From assembly GCA_964641545.1 (NCBI GenBank), contig CAZXLT010000009.1:1-37202 (forward strand): a stretch of 37,202 nt of DNA. The letters run 5' to 3'. A model generated the notes under the pieces. That model was not told the DNA's origin. It saw only the letters and a list, made by a program, of their open reading frames with translations, and made no database searches. Below are positions 21,581 through 30,381 of the stretch, piece after piece; the stretch's first letter is position 1, and every line of letters starts with the position of its first letter. Made by a program: the position numbers and the translations under genes. The DNA is from CAZXLT01 sp964641545. Lineage in GTDB: Bacteria; Patescibacteriota; Saccharimonadia; Saccharimonadales; AWTP1-31.

Positions 21581-23722
21581 ATGGGTAAAACCATAAATCC
21601 ATTCAATAAAGACATAGTCAAAGTAGAAACCGAATTTTGCGGCAAAACATTAAGCCTGGAAGTTGGGCGAGTGGGCTTTCGAACCTCTGCAAGTGTGATA
21701 GTTCGCTACGGTGAAACAGTAGTTTTGGGCACCGCTATGGTCGGGAAAAAGCCTATTGAAGGTTTTGACTATTTTCCGCTCAGTATTGATTACGAAGAAA
21801 AAATGTATGCAGCAGGCAAGATCAGCGGAAGCCGATTTATTAAGCGAGAAGGTCGCCCAAGTGAAGAAGCAATTCTAATAGGTAGGCTCATTGACCGGCC
21901 AATTCGACCACTGTGGCCAAAGGGTTACCGGCACGAAGTGCAGGGCGTTGCCAGTGTGCTTAGCATGGATCCAACCTTCCGACCAGACATGATTGCCATG
22001 ATCGCTATGAGTACCGCATTTATGCTAACTGGCGCACCATTTGATGGCCCGGTTGCCGGCGTTCGAGTTGCATTAGTTAATGGTAAGCTGCAAGCCTTTG
22101 CGAATAGCTCCCAGTACGACGAAGGTGATCTTGATCTCGTTGTTGCTGGTACTAAAGATGCCATCATGATGGTTGAAGCTGGCGCAAACGAAGTGTCAGA
22201 AGCACAAGTTGTCGAAGGTCTAGACTTTGCACACAAAGCAATCCAGCCAGCTATCGCACTTCAGCAAGAACTAATTAAGAAGGTTGGTGTTGAGCAGCAA
22301 GACTTTGAGCTGAGTCTGCCAGACGAAGATATTCAGAAACGTGTAGACACATGGCTTGAAGGTAAACTGGGCGCAGGACTTCGCGCGCCATACCCAGAAC
22401 GTAATGATCTAGTTCATGCATTGCGTACGCAAATGCAGGAGCACTTTACTGCCGAACTTGGTGAAGAAACTTACAAAGAGCTGCGGCAAGAGTACGACGA
22501 TGCATTTCAGATGAGTCTGCACAAAGATGTGCGCAAAGGCATTGTAGAAGAAGGCGTTCGTCCAGACGGGCGAAAGATGGATGAAGTTCGCCCATTATCC
22601 AGCGAAGTTGGAATTTTGCCACGAACCCATGGTTCGAGCTTGTTTACTCGCGGTATGACACAGGCTATGAATATTGTTACGCTTGCGCCACTCAGCTATG
22701 CACAAATGATCGATACCATGGAACGCGACACCGAAAAGCGCTACATGCATCACTACAACGCACCGGGCTACACAGTAGGTGAAATCAAGCGATTAGGCAG
22801 TCCAGGACGACGTGAAATTGGCCACAGCGCGTTAGCAGAGCGTGCAGTTCTTCCTGTCATTCCTTCGGAAGCAGATTTTCCGTATACAATTCGTACGGTC
22901 ACTGAGATTATGAGCCAAAACGGCAGTACCAGTATGGCTGCAACTTGCAGTAGCGTTCTCGCGCTTATGGATGCGGGCGTGCCACTAAAACGGCCTGTGA
23001 GTGGAATTGCTATGGGTCTAATGCTCGATGGCGATCGACCAATCATCCTAACCGATATCGCTGATGCAGAAGATTTCGCCGGAGACATGGACTTTAAAGT
23101 AACGGGGACCGAAAAAGGCATAACTGCTTTGCAAATGGACATGAAGGTGCACGGCTTGCCAGTTGAAACATTGGCACAAGCGCTTGAAGAAGGACGCAAA
23201 GGTCGTGACCATATCCTTCAGCACATGCTTTCCGTGCAGGCTGCGCCAAATAGTAAGATGAGCCCGTATGCACCGCGTGTCGAGTCTATCTCGATCAACC
23301 CAGACAAAATCCGTGAAGTCATTGGAAAGGGCGGTGAAACGATTCAAAAGATTACTGCCGAAACAGGTGCCGAAATTGACATTAAAGACGACGGCACTGT
23401 AATGATTGCCAGCCCAGATGGAGCAAGTATCGAAGCCGCGAAACAATGGATTCAAACCATAGTCGAAGAACCAGAAGTTGGTAAGATTTACGAAAACGCG
23501 CCGGTAGTGAGCGTTATGGACTTTGGTGCGTTCGTGCAAATACTTCCTGGCAAGGACGGTCTTGTTCATGTGAGCGAAATGGCTGAAGAACGAGTAGCCA
23601 AGCCGAGCGACGTGGTAAAAGAAGGTGATAAAGTGAACGTCAAGTTGGTGGCAATTGACGATCGCGGTCGTTTGCAGCTCAGTATGAAAGCAGCTACACG
23701 AGAATTAAAAGATAAGAAATAG
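21581..23722 (+). CDS. pnp: Polyribonucleotide nucleotidyltransferase (PNPase)
   Basis: 713 residues, the full usual length. Two RNase PH domains (about 10-140 and 310-540) flank a helical linker. The second contains the catalytic G-S-T-S-M-A-A segment with the family's D-A-G-V-P. A KH domain (about 565-625, with I-G-K-G-G-E-T-I) and an S1 domain (about 630-700, with D-F-G-A-F-V and G-L-V-H-V-S-E) follow. The trimer degrades RNA phosphorolytically from the 3' end. The ATG follows AGAAAGG, so initiation is conventional, in contrast with rpsO. A short gap of six bases leads to the next gene. Confidence 0.97.
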   Translation: MGKTINPFNKDIVKVETEFCGKTLSLEVGRVGFRTSASVIVRYGETVVLGTAMVGKKPIEGFDYFPLSIDYEEKMYAAGKISGSRFIKREGRPSEEAILIGRLIDRPIRPLWPKGYRHEVQGVASVLSMDPTFRPDMIAMIAMSTAFMLTGAPFDGPVAGVRVALVNGKLQAFANSSQYDEGDLDLVVAGTKDAIMMVEAGANEVSEAQVVEGLDFAHKAIQPAIALQQELIKKVGVEQQDFELSLPDEDIQKRVDTWLEGKLGAGLRAPYPERNDLVHALRTQMQEHFTAELGEETYKELRQEYDDAFQMSLHKDVRKGIVEEGVRPDGRKMDEVRPLSSEVGILPRTHGSSLFTRGMTQAMNIVTLAPLSYAQMIDTMERDTEKRYMHHYNAPGYTVGEIKRLGSPGRREIGHSALAERAVLPVIPSEADFPYTIRTVTEIMSQNGSTSMAATCSSVLALMDAGVPLKRPVSGIAMGLMLDGDRPIILTDIADAEDFAGDMDFKVTGTEKGITALQMDMKVHGLPVETLAQALEEGRKGRDHILQHMLSVQAAPNSKMSPYAPRVESISINPDKIREVIGKGGETIQKITAETGAEIDIKDDGTVMIASPDGASIEAAKQWIQTIVEEPEVGKIYENAPVVSVMDFGAFVQILPGKDGLVHVSEMAEERVAKPSDVVKEGDKVNVKLVAIDDRGRLQLSMKAATRELKDKK

Positions 23723-23728
23723 TAGTGC

Positions 23729-23932
23729 ATGAAGCAGCTAACTCAGACTCATCAGATTAAACTAGCGATAGGTGTCAGCTTGTTGCTCGTGATCAGTGGA
23801 ATTATAGATGTAATTCAGCTTATGATAGAGCCAGAGCTGTATACGAGCATAAAGCTTGCGGTCACAATACTAATAATCGGCTTAGAGTTACATGCTATAA
23901 AAAAGTTGAGGGGGCAAAATGGCAAAAAATAA
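23729..23932 (+). CDS. Small two-helix membrane protein (67 aa)
   Basis: Two hydrophobic helices at about 10-30 and 38-55, joined by a short acidic loop (I-E-P-E-L-Y), with a basic C-terminus (K-K-L-R-G-Q-N-G-K-K). I do not recognise it. It starts six bases after pnp and overlaps the next gene by 14 bases, so the three are likely on one transcript. No clear Shine-Dalgarno is seen, and coupling from pnp is possible. Confidence 0.62.
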   Translation: MKQLTQTHQIKLAIGVSLLLVISGIIDVIQLMIEPELYTSIKLAVTILIIGLELHAIKKLRGQNGKK

Positions 23933-24107
23933 ACACTTTCTTAAAACCCGAAGCGGCAAAGCGCTTGTAGGTGTTTTATCGTTTGTTGGTGTTTGGCTCG
24001 TATTCTTGCGAGCCTCCGACACGGGCAGCCTGCAGCAGTACGGTATATTGTTCGTCCTACTGCTTGTTGGTATTAACCGTCTAGCATCGGCTGTTCTTAA
24101 CAAATAA
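23919..24107 (+). CDS. Small two-helix membrane protein (62 aa)
   Basis: A basic N-terminus (K-N-K-H-F-L-K-T-R-S-G-K) and two hydrophobic helices at about 14-30 and 41-57. I do not recognise it. A strong GAGGGGG lies about eight bases before the ATG, inside the upstream gene, which supports the start. Overlap with its neighbour and similar size suggest the two products may form one small membrane complex. That is an inference from arrangement only. It is followed after one base by the glycosylase gene. Confidence 0.65.
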   Translation: MAKNKHFLKTRSGKALVGVLSFVGVWLVFLRASDTGSLQQYGILFVLLLVGINRLASAVLNK

Positions 24108-24108
24108 T

Positions 24109-24687
24109 ATGACCAAACAATCAGAACTAGACCAGATTAAGCAGCAAATTTTGGATGACAATGTCTGTCCAGACCTTGCCGAGCAAGCTACTCAACTTGT
24201 GTTTGCAGACGGTAGCGCAGATGCAAAAATTGTTTTTATTGGCGAAGCACCCGGAAAAAAAGAAGATGAACAAGGTATTCCATTTGTCGGAGCGGCGGGT
24301 AAATTCTTGGATGAAATGCTCGAAATGATAAACATGAAGCGTTCGGACATTTACATAACGAATATTGTGAAGTATCGTCCACCCAATAACCGAGATCCTG
24401 AGCCAGACGAAAAAGAAACCTTTTTACCATATTTGGTGCGCCAACTCGAAGTAATCCAACCATTAGTGGTAGTTACTTTGGGCCGGCATTCCATGAATGC
24501 TTTTTTGCCGGAGCATAAAATTAGTCAAGTTCATGGCCAACCAAAACGAGTGAGCTTTGGGAAGGGTAAGATTGTGGTTTTACCACTGTTCCACCCCGCA
24601 GCAGCGTTATATAACGGTGCGATGCGCCAAACACTCATAGACGATTTTGCAACTATTCCGGCAATTATTAACAAACTAGAACAATAA
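24109..24687 (+). CDS. Uracil-DNA glycosylase, family 4 type, Fe-S ligands mostly lost
   Basis: 192 residues. The family-4 motifs are present: G-E-A-P-G at 45-49, P-F-V-G-A-A-G-K-F-L, I-T-N-I-V-K-Y-R-P-P-N-N-R-D-P and the active-site H-P-A-A-A at 162-166. It removes uracil from DNA. Family 4 normally holds a 4Fe-4S cluster with four cysteines. Here only C20 remains. The first cysteine of the N-terminal pair is absent, Y89 replaces the one before R-P-P, and F105 replaces the one after the E-x-x-x spacing. It is probably a cluster-free variant. It starts one base after the upstream membrane gene. Confidence 0.9.
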   Translation: MTKQSELDQIKQQILDDNVCPDLAEQATQLVFADGSADAKIVFIGEAPGKKEDEQGIPFVGAAGKFLDEMLEMINMKRSDIYITNIVKYRPPNNRDPEPDEKETFLPYLVRQLEVIQPLVVVTLGRHSMNAFLPEHKISQVHGQPKRVSFGKGKIVVLPLFHPAAALYNGAMRQTLIDDFATIPAIINKLEQ

Positions 24688-24715
24688 ATCACTCTTTTAA
24701 AACGAAAGGAAAAGA

Positions 24716-26779
24716 ATGAACGAAAAAAATCAACAACCGAATAAGCGACCTAACACCAGGGCGCCAAAACAACGACCACCTAAACCGACTAACCCATTAA
24801 CAAGTGGCGCATCCCGGACATCTCGCGGTGCTGCTATGCGCGCCCAACGTCGTAATCAGGAAGATGCAACTAGAATTGCTAGCCAATATCTGGATGCGAG
24901 CAGCAAGGGGCAAACGAAACCCCGGGCCAACTTCATAGATGATCAACCCCGACTTAAAATTATCGGTTTGGGTGGAATGGATGGTGGTGGCTCAAAGAAC
25001 ATGATCGTCGTCGAATATATGAATGACGCAATCATCATGGACTGCGGCAATGATCTTGGTGTCGATCTTCCTGGTATCAACTACGCAATTGCAGACACAG
25101 CATATTTAGAAACAATTCGACCTAAACTACGTGCCTATATCATGACGCACGGACACTTAGACCACATTGGGGGGCTGCCGCACATTGTTCCAAAGTTTCC
25201 AGCGCCGATTTACGGATCTAAGTTTACCATTGGTCGAGTAGAAGAAATTTTTGGAAACTTTGGCTTACCAATGCCTCAAGGCTTTGAGCTTAAAACAGTT
25301 ACCATGAACGAAAATACTCATGAGCGGCTTAAGGTAGGCAACTTCTTTGTTGAGCTGGTCCGGGTAACACACTCCATTCCAGGCAGCACAGTGATAGTGC
25401 TCGATACTCCCGTTGGGCGGATCATTAACACTGGTGACTTCCGTTTTGATCCAAACCCTCTGGATCACGAAAAAACCGATGCCGAGAGATTGAAGCAGCT
25501 CGGTGATGAAGGGGTATTGGCGCTATTGAGCGAAAGCACGACTACAGATCGGCCTGGTCGAACACCGAGCGAAAGCACTATAGAACAAAGCATCATCGAC
25601 ATTATCGACCAAGCACCGGGGCGCATATTTATTGGGCTCTTTAGTACCAACATGAACCGTGTCCAAATGATCATCAATGCTGCTGTGCACCATGGTCGTA
25701 AAGTTGCCATGGACGGGCGAAGTATGGTTAGTACGCTCGAAATGGCAGTGCGCCACGGTTTTGTAAAAATACCTAAGGGCACTTTCGTGCCGATTGCATC
25801 TGCTGCAACTATGAAAGATAACGAACTAGTGGTTGTTTGTACTGGATCTCAAGGAGAGCCAAGCTCAGCTCTACAGCGAATGGGTAGCGGTGACCATAAA
25901 CACGTAAAGCTTAAAGAACAAGACACGGTAATCCTGTCGAGCTCGCCAATTCCTTATTCGGGTAACGACGCCAAAGTTCGCGAAATGGTAAACGACTTCC
26001 TGCGCAAAGGCGTACATGTATTCCAGCATATTACCCGTGAAATCGATAACCACGGACCACTCCATGTCTCTGGACATGCCAGTGTTGAAGAATATGCCGA
26101 AATGATCGACATGACAAAACCAAAGTTTTTCATCCCAATTTACGGTGATTTTACGGCTAAAAAACGTCATATAGACATTGCTGTTAACCAAGGCATTGCA
26201 CGTAAAGACACGCTGAACGCTGATAATGGAGAAGTCATCGCTTTAACACCTGAAAAGATGGAGATAATCGGGAATGTTCCTCATGGAACTGTGCTCGTAG
26301 ACCAAACAGGCGCTGTTGTTAGCAATATCGTTGTGAAAGATCGACTCATGTTGGCAGAAGAAGGTCTGGTTGCGGTAATCCTAACTGTTGATAAGCGAAC
26401 GGGAGCACTTCTTACGAGTCCAGACATCATAAGCCGCGGGTTCATTTACATGCGTGATTCTGAAGATCTCATGAATACCTTCCGAACTGAACTGCGCCGA
26501 GCCGTTCAACAACGATTTAAGCGAGTTGAGCTTGATCGGTTTAAAGCAGAGCTTAAAGAGCACGTTACGCACTTCTTGTTCGAGCACACCGGTCGCAGCC
26601 CAATAGTTATACCAGTTGTTAACGTTGTGAGTGGAAAAAACGGAAACACCAACGGCGAAAAACAGCCAGCAGGCAAGCAGCCGAAACAGGAGAAGCCTGT
26701 TGATCCGGCCGAGGATGCTCAGAAACGATTTGCCCAGATGCGCGCTCAACTACTCGGGCAAGACCCACGAACTGACTAA
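24716..26779 (+). CDS. rnj: Ribonuclease J
   Basis: 687 residues. The first 80 or so are basic, Pro- and Arg-rich and probably disordered, an RNA-binding-like extension. The metallo-beta-lactamase core follows with I-I-G-L-G-G-M-D-G-G-G, the zinc motif H-G-H-L-D-H at 145-150 and N-T-G-D-F-R-F-D. The beta-CASP domain follows, with C-T-G-S-Q-G-E-P and V-S-G-H-A. A C-terminal domain and a Lys/Gln-rich tail complete it. RNase J acts as 5'-3' exonuclease and endonuclease in mRNA decay and rRNA maturation. AAAGGAAAAG before the ATG is a clear Shine-Dalgarno. With PNPase nearby, the window holds both main RNA-decay enzymes. Confidence 0.95.
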   Translation: MNEKNQQPNKRPNTRAPKQRPPKPTNPLTSGASRTSRGAAMRAQRRNQEDATRIASQYLDASSKGQTKPRANFIDDQPRLKIIGLGGMDGGGSKNMIVVEYMNDAIIMDCGNDLGVDLPGINYAIADTAYLETIRPKLRAYIMTHGHLDHIGGLPHIVPKFPAPIYGSKFTIGRVEEIFGNFGLPMPQGFELKTVTMNENTHERLKVGNFFVELVRVTHSIPGSTVIVLDTPVGRIINTGDFRFDPNPLDHEKTDAERLKQLGDEGVLALLSESTTTDRPGRTPSESTIEQSIIDIIDQAPGRIFIGLFSTNMNRVQMIINAAVHHGRKVAMDGRSMVSTLEMAVRHGFVKIPKGTFVPIASAATMKDNELVVVCTGSQGEPSSALQRMGSGDHKHVKLKEQDTVILSSSPIPYSGNDAKVREMVNDFLRKGVHVFQHITREIDNHGPLHVSGHASVEEYAEMIDMTKPKFFIPIYGDFTAKKRHIDIAVNQGIARKDTLNADNGEVIALTPEKMEIIGNVPHGTVLVDQTGAVVSNIVVKDRLMLAEEGLVAVILTVDKRTGALLTSPDIISRGFIYMRDSEDLMNTFRTELRRAVQQRFKRVELDRFKAELKEHVTHFLFEHTGRSPIVIPVVNVVSGKNGNTNGEKQPAGKQPKQEKPVDPAEDAQKRFAQMRAQLLGQDPRTD

Positions 26780-26871
26780 ACTCCAAAAGCATAATATTGA
26801 CAAAAAAGCATAAGCATGCTAATGTGAGTATAGCTCTTAAAAACCCCAAAAACAAAAAAAGAAAGAACAAA

Positions 26872-27231
26872 ATGCAACCACAAACTTCAACTCCAGTTTT
26901 ACCCAATGCAGGTGCACAGACGGACCCTCAATTAACACCAGCCGGTCTGGCGGATGCTCAAGGTCAGCACCTTGCTAACGCTGCGGCAAGTACTCCTGAT
27001 ACCGAAGCTCCACAAGAGCAGTGGGATGCATTTGCAGCCGGCGCTGTTCCTAACGTGGCAGGCAGTGTTGCGGTTGCCGCAGAGTCGCAAATGGCAGATG
27101 AGGCACGCGCCTTAGCAAGTCAAGAGGCTGCTCCCGCTGACACCACGCTCGCAAAACTGCACCAAGACGCAGATAGTGCGCACTCTGCACCAGCAGCTCA
27201 AGATAGCCAGCCTACTTCAGACGTAGCATAG
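26872..27231 (+). CDS. Hypothetical Ala-rich acidic protein
   Basis: 119 residues from the ATG at 26872. It is very rich in Ala, Gln, Asp, Pro and Thr, with few hydrophobic residues, so it is probably disordered. I recognise no family. An upstream in-frame TTG at 26797 would give a basic leader, but that TTG is the start of a TTGACA -35-like sequence and is unlikely to be a start codon. An AAAGAAAGAA stretch before the ATG can serve as ribosome binding site. A good terminator follows the stop, which supports a real transcription unit ending here. Confidence 0.6.
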   Translation: MQPQTSTPVLPNAGAQTDPQLTPAGLADAQGQHLANAAASTPDTEAPQEQWDAFAAGAVPNVAGSVAVAAESQMADEARALASQEAAPADTTLAKLHQDADSAHSAPAAQDSQPTSDVA

Positions 27232-27254
27232 TTACTGGTACAAGATATTGATAG

Positions 27255-27279
27255 AAGGGTAGTCACGGCTACCCTTTTT
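27255..27279 (+). terminator. Rho-independent terminator
   Basis: AAGGGTAG (27255-27262) and CTACCCTT (27269-27276) form a perfect eight-pair stem with a six-base loop, running into five T. It ends the unit containing the Ala-rich orphan and insulates the strong promoter just downstream. Confidence 0.85.
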
Positions 27280-27294
27280 CCATAACGATAATCA

Positions 27295-27323
27295 TTGACA
27301 AGCGTTGTATTTTTTGCTATAAT
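27295..27323 (+). promoter_or_regulatory. Perfect consensus sigma-70 promoter, leaderless
   Basis: TTGACA (27295-27300), exactly 17 bases, TATAAT (27318-27323), a full match to consensus. The ATG at 27330 begins after six bases, so the first transcribed base should be at the start codon. Confidence 0.88.
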
Positions 27324-27329
27324 AAACCT

Positions 27330-27656
27330 ATGGCAGAAACTCCTGGCGTAAGCCAAAATCAAACTCCCACGCCGCTCGATCCAATTGATGTCGCAGCACT
27401 TAGTGCAGAACTTAGAAATCCTGCTACTTCGCACGAACGTGTTGAGGAAATCCTTGGCATTGCGCAGGGTGCGCAAATGGGAGAAGCTACACCGCCCTCG
27501 GATGCGAGAGAGAATAACAGACCTTATTGGCAAACTTTAGATAACGCCCAACTTGCAGATATGTTAATCGATCCAAACGTTGCACCCGAGCTCAAAGATG
27601 CTATATCTCAATTTGTCATTTCTCGCGATCAGCCGCAACCTTCCGATAAACAGTAA
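27330..27656 (+). CDS. Hypothetical protein behind a consensus promoter
   Basis: 108 residues, not recognised. It is acidic and Pro/Gln-rich at both ends, with a helical middle (D-V-A-A-L-S-A-E-L-R and L-A-D-M-L-I-D-P). No signal or membrane helix. It stands between a terminator and ftsK and is driven by the only perfect -35/-10 pair in the window, so it should be strongly and constitutively expressed. A leaderless message is expected. It may continue into ftsK, which also has its own -10. Confidence 0.75.
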   Translation: MAETPGVSQNQTPTPLDPIDVAALSAELRNPATSHERVEEILGIAQGAQMGEATPPSDARENNRPYWQTLDNAQLADMLIDPNVAPELKDAISQFVISRDQPQPSDKQ

Positions 27657-27663
27657 TTAACGG

Positions 27664-27669
27664 TATAAT
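27664..27669 (+). promoter_or_regulatory. -10 element of ftsK, near-leaderless
   Basis: TATAAT 11 bases before the ftsK ATG at 27681, with only a weak -35 (TTCCGA at 27641-27646). GAAGG lies between but is closer to the ATG than usual. Confidence 0.45.
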
Positions 27670-27680
27670 CTGAAGGTCTT

Positions 27681-29858
27681 ATGGCAAAAAGAAAAAAACA
27701 AACGAGAAAAAGGAAAGTTTCACCAGCTGAAGAGCAACGTTCTGCATTTTGGCCATTAGCTGGCGCCATTCTGATGGTGCTTGTGGCTATTTTCTTGCTG
27801 TTGGGCGGCTTTGGTACTGGCGGCCCATTGCCAAAGGGACTCTTTAGTGCGGCTTATTGGGTGTTTGGTTGGGGCGCATATTTGACTCCAATTGCACTGA
27901 CATATTTTGGCATCCTAAAGTTCAATAGTGAGGATCGACAAATTCCGCTGAGTAATTTTATTAGCATGTTGGCTGGACTTTGGTTGTCGGCAGCATGGCT
28001 GCATACTGCATTTGGCTCGACCGATGACTATGGCGAATTTGTTGGTGGACACGGCGGGGAAGCTGGAAAACTACTTGGAGGGGCTATCTTGAACGCAATC
28101 GATAAAATGCCCGCCTCACTTATGTTTTTTGTGTTTGCGGTTCTATCATTCTTTTTTGCATTCGCTATATCACCAAAGGTAATTTTGAAACTCTTAGATC
28201 TCTTTAAACGAAAAGAAGGCGAACCCGATAGTGACTTGGCGGTACTAAAAGCCAAGGCAAGCGAACATGCATTCAAGCTTAACGAAGGAGTTCCGGTTGA
28301 GCACCATACAAAAAACAATCGACTTAGCACCTTCCGTAATTCGGCTCAAAAACTAGCTCCCGCAGAGGAGCATAGTGCCTTAACTGCTGCGAGCGACCCG
28401 GACTGGCAACTACCATCAACGGCACTGCTCAATCATAAACAAGACAAGGCAGATGCGGGCGATGTAGAGGGCAATGCGCGGGCAATCCAAGAAACATTTG
28501 AAAACTTTAGTATTCCTGTCGAGATGGAAGGGGCTAATATAGGACCCCGCGTAACGCAGTATACGCTCAAGCCGCCTGCCGGCACCAAGCTTACCAAAAT
28601 CACAGCGCTGGAAGATAATGTAAAGCTAGACCTAGCCGCAACATCTATTCGCATGGAAGCACCAATTTCAGGGACAAAGCTTGTTGGTATTGAGGTGCCA
28701 AATCGTAAATCTGCAACTGTTCGGATTTCAGGTTTGCTTGAATCTGCCGAATGGAAAGAACATACAGGCCCATTAACCTTTGCAATCGGAAAAGACATTG
28801 GTGGTAAACCAATTTTGGCGGACCTTGCTAAAATGCCCCACGTTTTGGTGGCTGGTCAAACCGGTTCGGGTAAAAGTGTTATGATCAACACGATACTAAC
28901 GAGCCTGCTATACCGCAACAGCCCCGCAGACCTTAAGCTTATATTAGTTGATCCAAAACAGGTCGAGCTAAAACCGTATGATGACATACCGCATCTGCTG
29001 ACACCTGTTATTACGGAGCCAGAAAAGTGTATCAGCGCACTCAAGTGGACGGTTGCAGAAATGGAGCGTCGCTATAAAGCGCTTAGCGAAGTACACCGCC
29101 GAAACATTGTCGAGTATAACAATCTCAAGCAAGAAGAGGGTATGCCATACATTGTGGTTGTAATCGACGAGTTGGCCGACCTCATGATGATGGCAGCACG
29201 TGATGTAGAGGCTCTGATTGTGCGTATTGCTCAGAAAGCGCGTGCGGTTGGTATTCACCTGGTGCTCGCTACGCAGCGACCAAGTGTCAATGTTATTACA
29301 GGTCTTATTAAGGCGAATGTTCCAGCTCGAATTGCCTTTACCACCGTTAGTCAGGTCGATTCGCGGACAATTATTGACCAGATGGGGGCAGAAAAGTTGC
29401 TCAATATGGGTGACATGCTTCTTTCAACAGCAGATATGCCAAAGCCAAAACGTGTGCAGGGTGCGTTGATTGAAGACGGTGAAACCCATAAAGTCACTGA
29501 CTTCCTGCGCGATCAACGCAAACCACAGTACGACGAAGAAGTTGTAAGCCAACCCGTTCAGCTTGATGGGCGTGGTGGCGTGGTGGCAGATGTAGATGCA
29601 GCGGACGAGCCAATGTTTCAGCAGGCTGTTGAGGTTGTTGTACAGGCTCGAAAGGCTAGCACAAGCTTGTTGCAGCGTCGACTACGTATTGGGTATGGCA
29701 AAGCCGCTCGCCTAATTGAATCTATGGAAGAACAGGGAATTATTGGTGCAGCCGATGGCTCACGACCACGTGAAGTGCTTGTAAATAGCGCAGCTGAAGT
29801 ATTTGCAAGTCATGATGAGCAAGCCGAAGATGCGCCGCAGATTTCTGACGAAGCTTAA
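27681..29858 (+). CDS. ftsK: DNA translocase FtsK/SpoIIIE
   Basis: 725 residues, shorter than E. coli FtsK (1329) mainly through a short linker. Four membrane helices lie at about 22-45, 55-79, 92-111 and 144-165. After a linker of some 90 residues comes the motor, with Walker A G-Q-T-G-S-G-K-S near 392-399 and Walker B V-V-V-I-D-E-L-A-D near 490-500. The C-terminal winged-helix gamma domain (about 635-705, with S-T-S-L-L-Q-R-R-L-R-I-G-Y) recognises orienting DNA sequences in this family. It pumps chromosome ends through the division septum. The ATG lies just after a TATAAT. Confidence 0.96.
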   Translation: MAKRKKQTRKRKVSPAEEQRSAFWPLAGAILMVLVAIFLLLGGFGTGGPLPKGLFSAAYWVFGWGAYLTPIALTYFGILKFNSEDRQIPLSNFISMLAGLWLSAAWLHTAFGSTDDYGEFVGGHGGEAGKLLGGAILNAIDKMPASLMFFVFAVLSFFFAFAISPKVILKLLDLFKRKEGEPDSDLAVLKAKASEHAFKLNEGVPVEHHTKNNRLSTFRNSAQKLAPAEEHSALTAASDPDWQLPSTALLNHKQDKADAGDVEGNARAIQETFENFSIPVEMEGANIGPRVTQYTLKPPAGTKLTKITALEDNVKLDLAATSIRMEAPISGTKLVGIEVPNRKSATVRISGLLESAEWKEHTGPLTFAIGKDIGGKPILADLAKMPHVLVAGQTGSGKSVMINTILTSLLYRNSPADLKLILVDPKQVELKPYDDIPHLLTPVITEPEKCISALKWTVAEMERRYKALSEVHRRNIVEYNNLKQEEGMPYIVVVIDELADLMMMAARDVEALIVRIAQKARAVGIHLVLATQRPSVNVITGLIKANVPARIAFTTVSQVDSRTIIDQMGAEKLLNMGDMLLSTADMPKPKRVQGALIEDGETHKVTDFLRDQRKPQYDEEVVSQPVQLDGRGGVVADVDAADEPMFQQAVEVVVQARKASTSLLQRRLRIGYGKAARLIESMEEQGIIGAADGSRPREVLVNSAAEVFASHDEQAEDAPQISDEA

Positions 29859-29894
29859 AATTGGAAGCCTTCTGGTGCCGACCGCGCTGTTTAG

Positions 29895-29923
29895 TTGACG
29901 AACAGGGGTGGCTGAGCTATAAT
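29895..29923 (+). promoter_or_regulatory. Promoter of the rpsF-ssb-rpsR operon
   Basis: TTGACG (29895-29900), 17 bases, TATAAT (29918-29923). Unlike most promoters here it gives a real leader of about 62 bases. Confidence 0.78.
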
Positions 29924-29938
29924 GAGTGTACTATTAAC

Positions 29939-29978
29939 TTTGGCCTGTATCCCCTTGTGAGTATGGGCTGTAACCAGA
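29939..29978 (+). promoter_or_regulatory. Possible structured leader of rpsF
   Basis: TTTGG (29939-29943) can pair with CCAGA (29974-29978), one pair being G-U, and the C-run at 29951-29954 can pair with GGG at 29965-29967, giving a two-level hairpin just before the AGAAAGGA ribosome binding site. In other bacteria this leader binds the S6-S18 complex. Identity with that motif is not shown. Confidence 0.3.
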
Positions 29979-29991
29979 GAAAGGAACAAAC

Positions 29992-30375
29992 GTGAACCAG
30001 TACGAAATTGCTGTTTTGTATCATCCAGCACTCGAGGTTGATCTGTCTAAGGCAGAGACCAAAGTGCAAAAGATACTAACCGACAATGGCGGCAAAGTGA
30101 CTGCAACCGATAATTGGGGCAAGAAGAAACTTGCGTATCCAGTTGCTAAGCAAGAACACGCCATCTACGTGTTTTACACTGTAGATATGCCAGGTCCAGC
30201 TGTTGGCAAAATTGAGTCAGCGCTTAATATTACAGATGAAGTGATCCGATTTTTGATCACCAAACCAGACCTAAAAGCCATTGCCAAAGCCGAAGCTGCA
30301 AAAGCAGACAAAGCTAAAAAAGCAGCCGAACGTGGCGATCAGTCCGAAGAAGACGATTCTGACGACGAAGAGTAA
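29992..30375 (+). CDS. rpsF: 30S ribosomal protein S6
   Basis: 127 residues. The S6 ferredoxin-like body is clear: Y-E-I-A-V-L-Y-H-P at the start, N-W-G-K-K-K-L-A-Y-P in the middle and V-I-R-F-L-I-T near 86-92. A highly acidic tail (E-E-D-D-S-D-D-E-E) ends the protein. S6 pairs with S18 on the 16S platform. The start is GTG, justified by AGAAAGGA nine bases upstream. It is the first gene of the conserved rpsF-ssb-rpsR operon. Confidence 0.95.
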   Translation: MNQYEIAVLYHPALEVDLSKAETKVQKILTDNGGKVTATDNWGKKKLAYPVAKQEHAIYVFYTVDMPGPAVGKIESALNITDEVIRFLITKPDLKAIAKAEAAKADKAKKAAERGDQSEEDDSDDEE

Positions 30376-30381
30376 GGTAAT

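Noticed and set aside
23048..23569. Minus-strand frame of 173 codons inside pnp
   Set aside because: Antisense shadow with no start signal and no recognisable domain.
26797..26871. TTG start giving a longer, basic N-terminus to the Ala-rich orphan
   Set aside because: The TTG is the first part of a TTGACA sequence, has no Shine-Dalgarno, and the added residues are unlike the rest. The ATG at 26872 is preferred.
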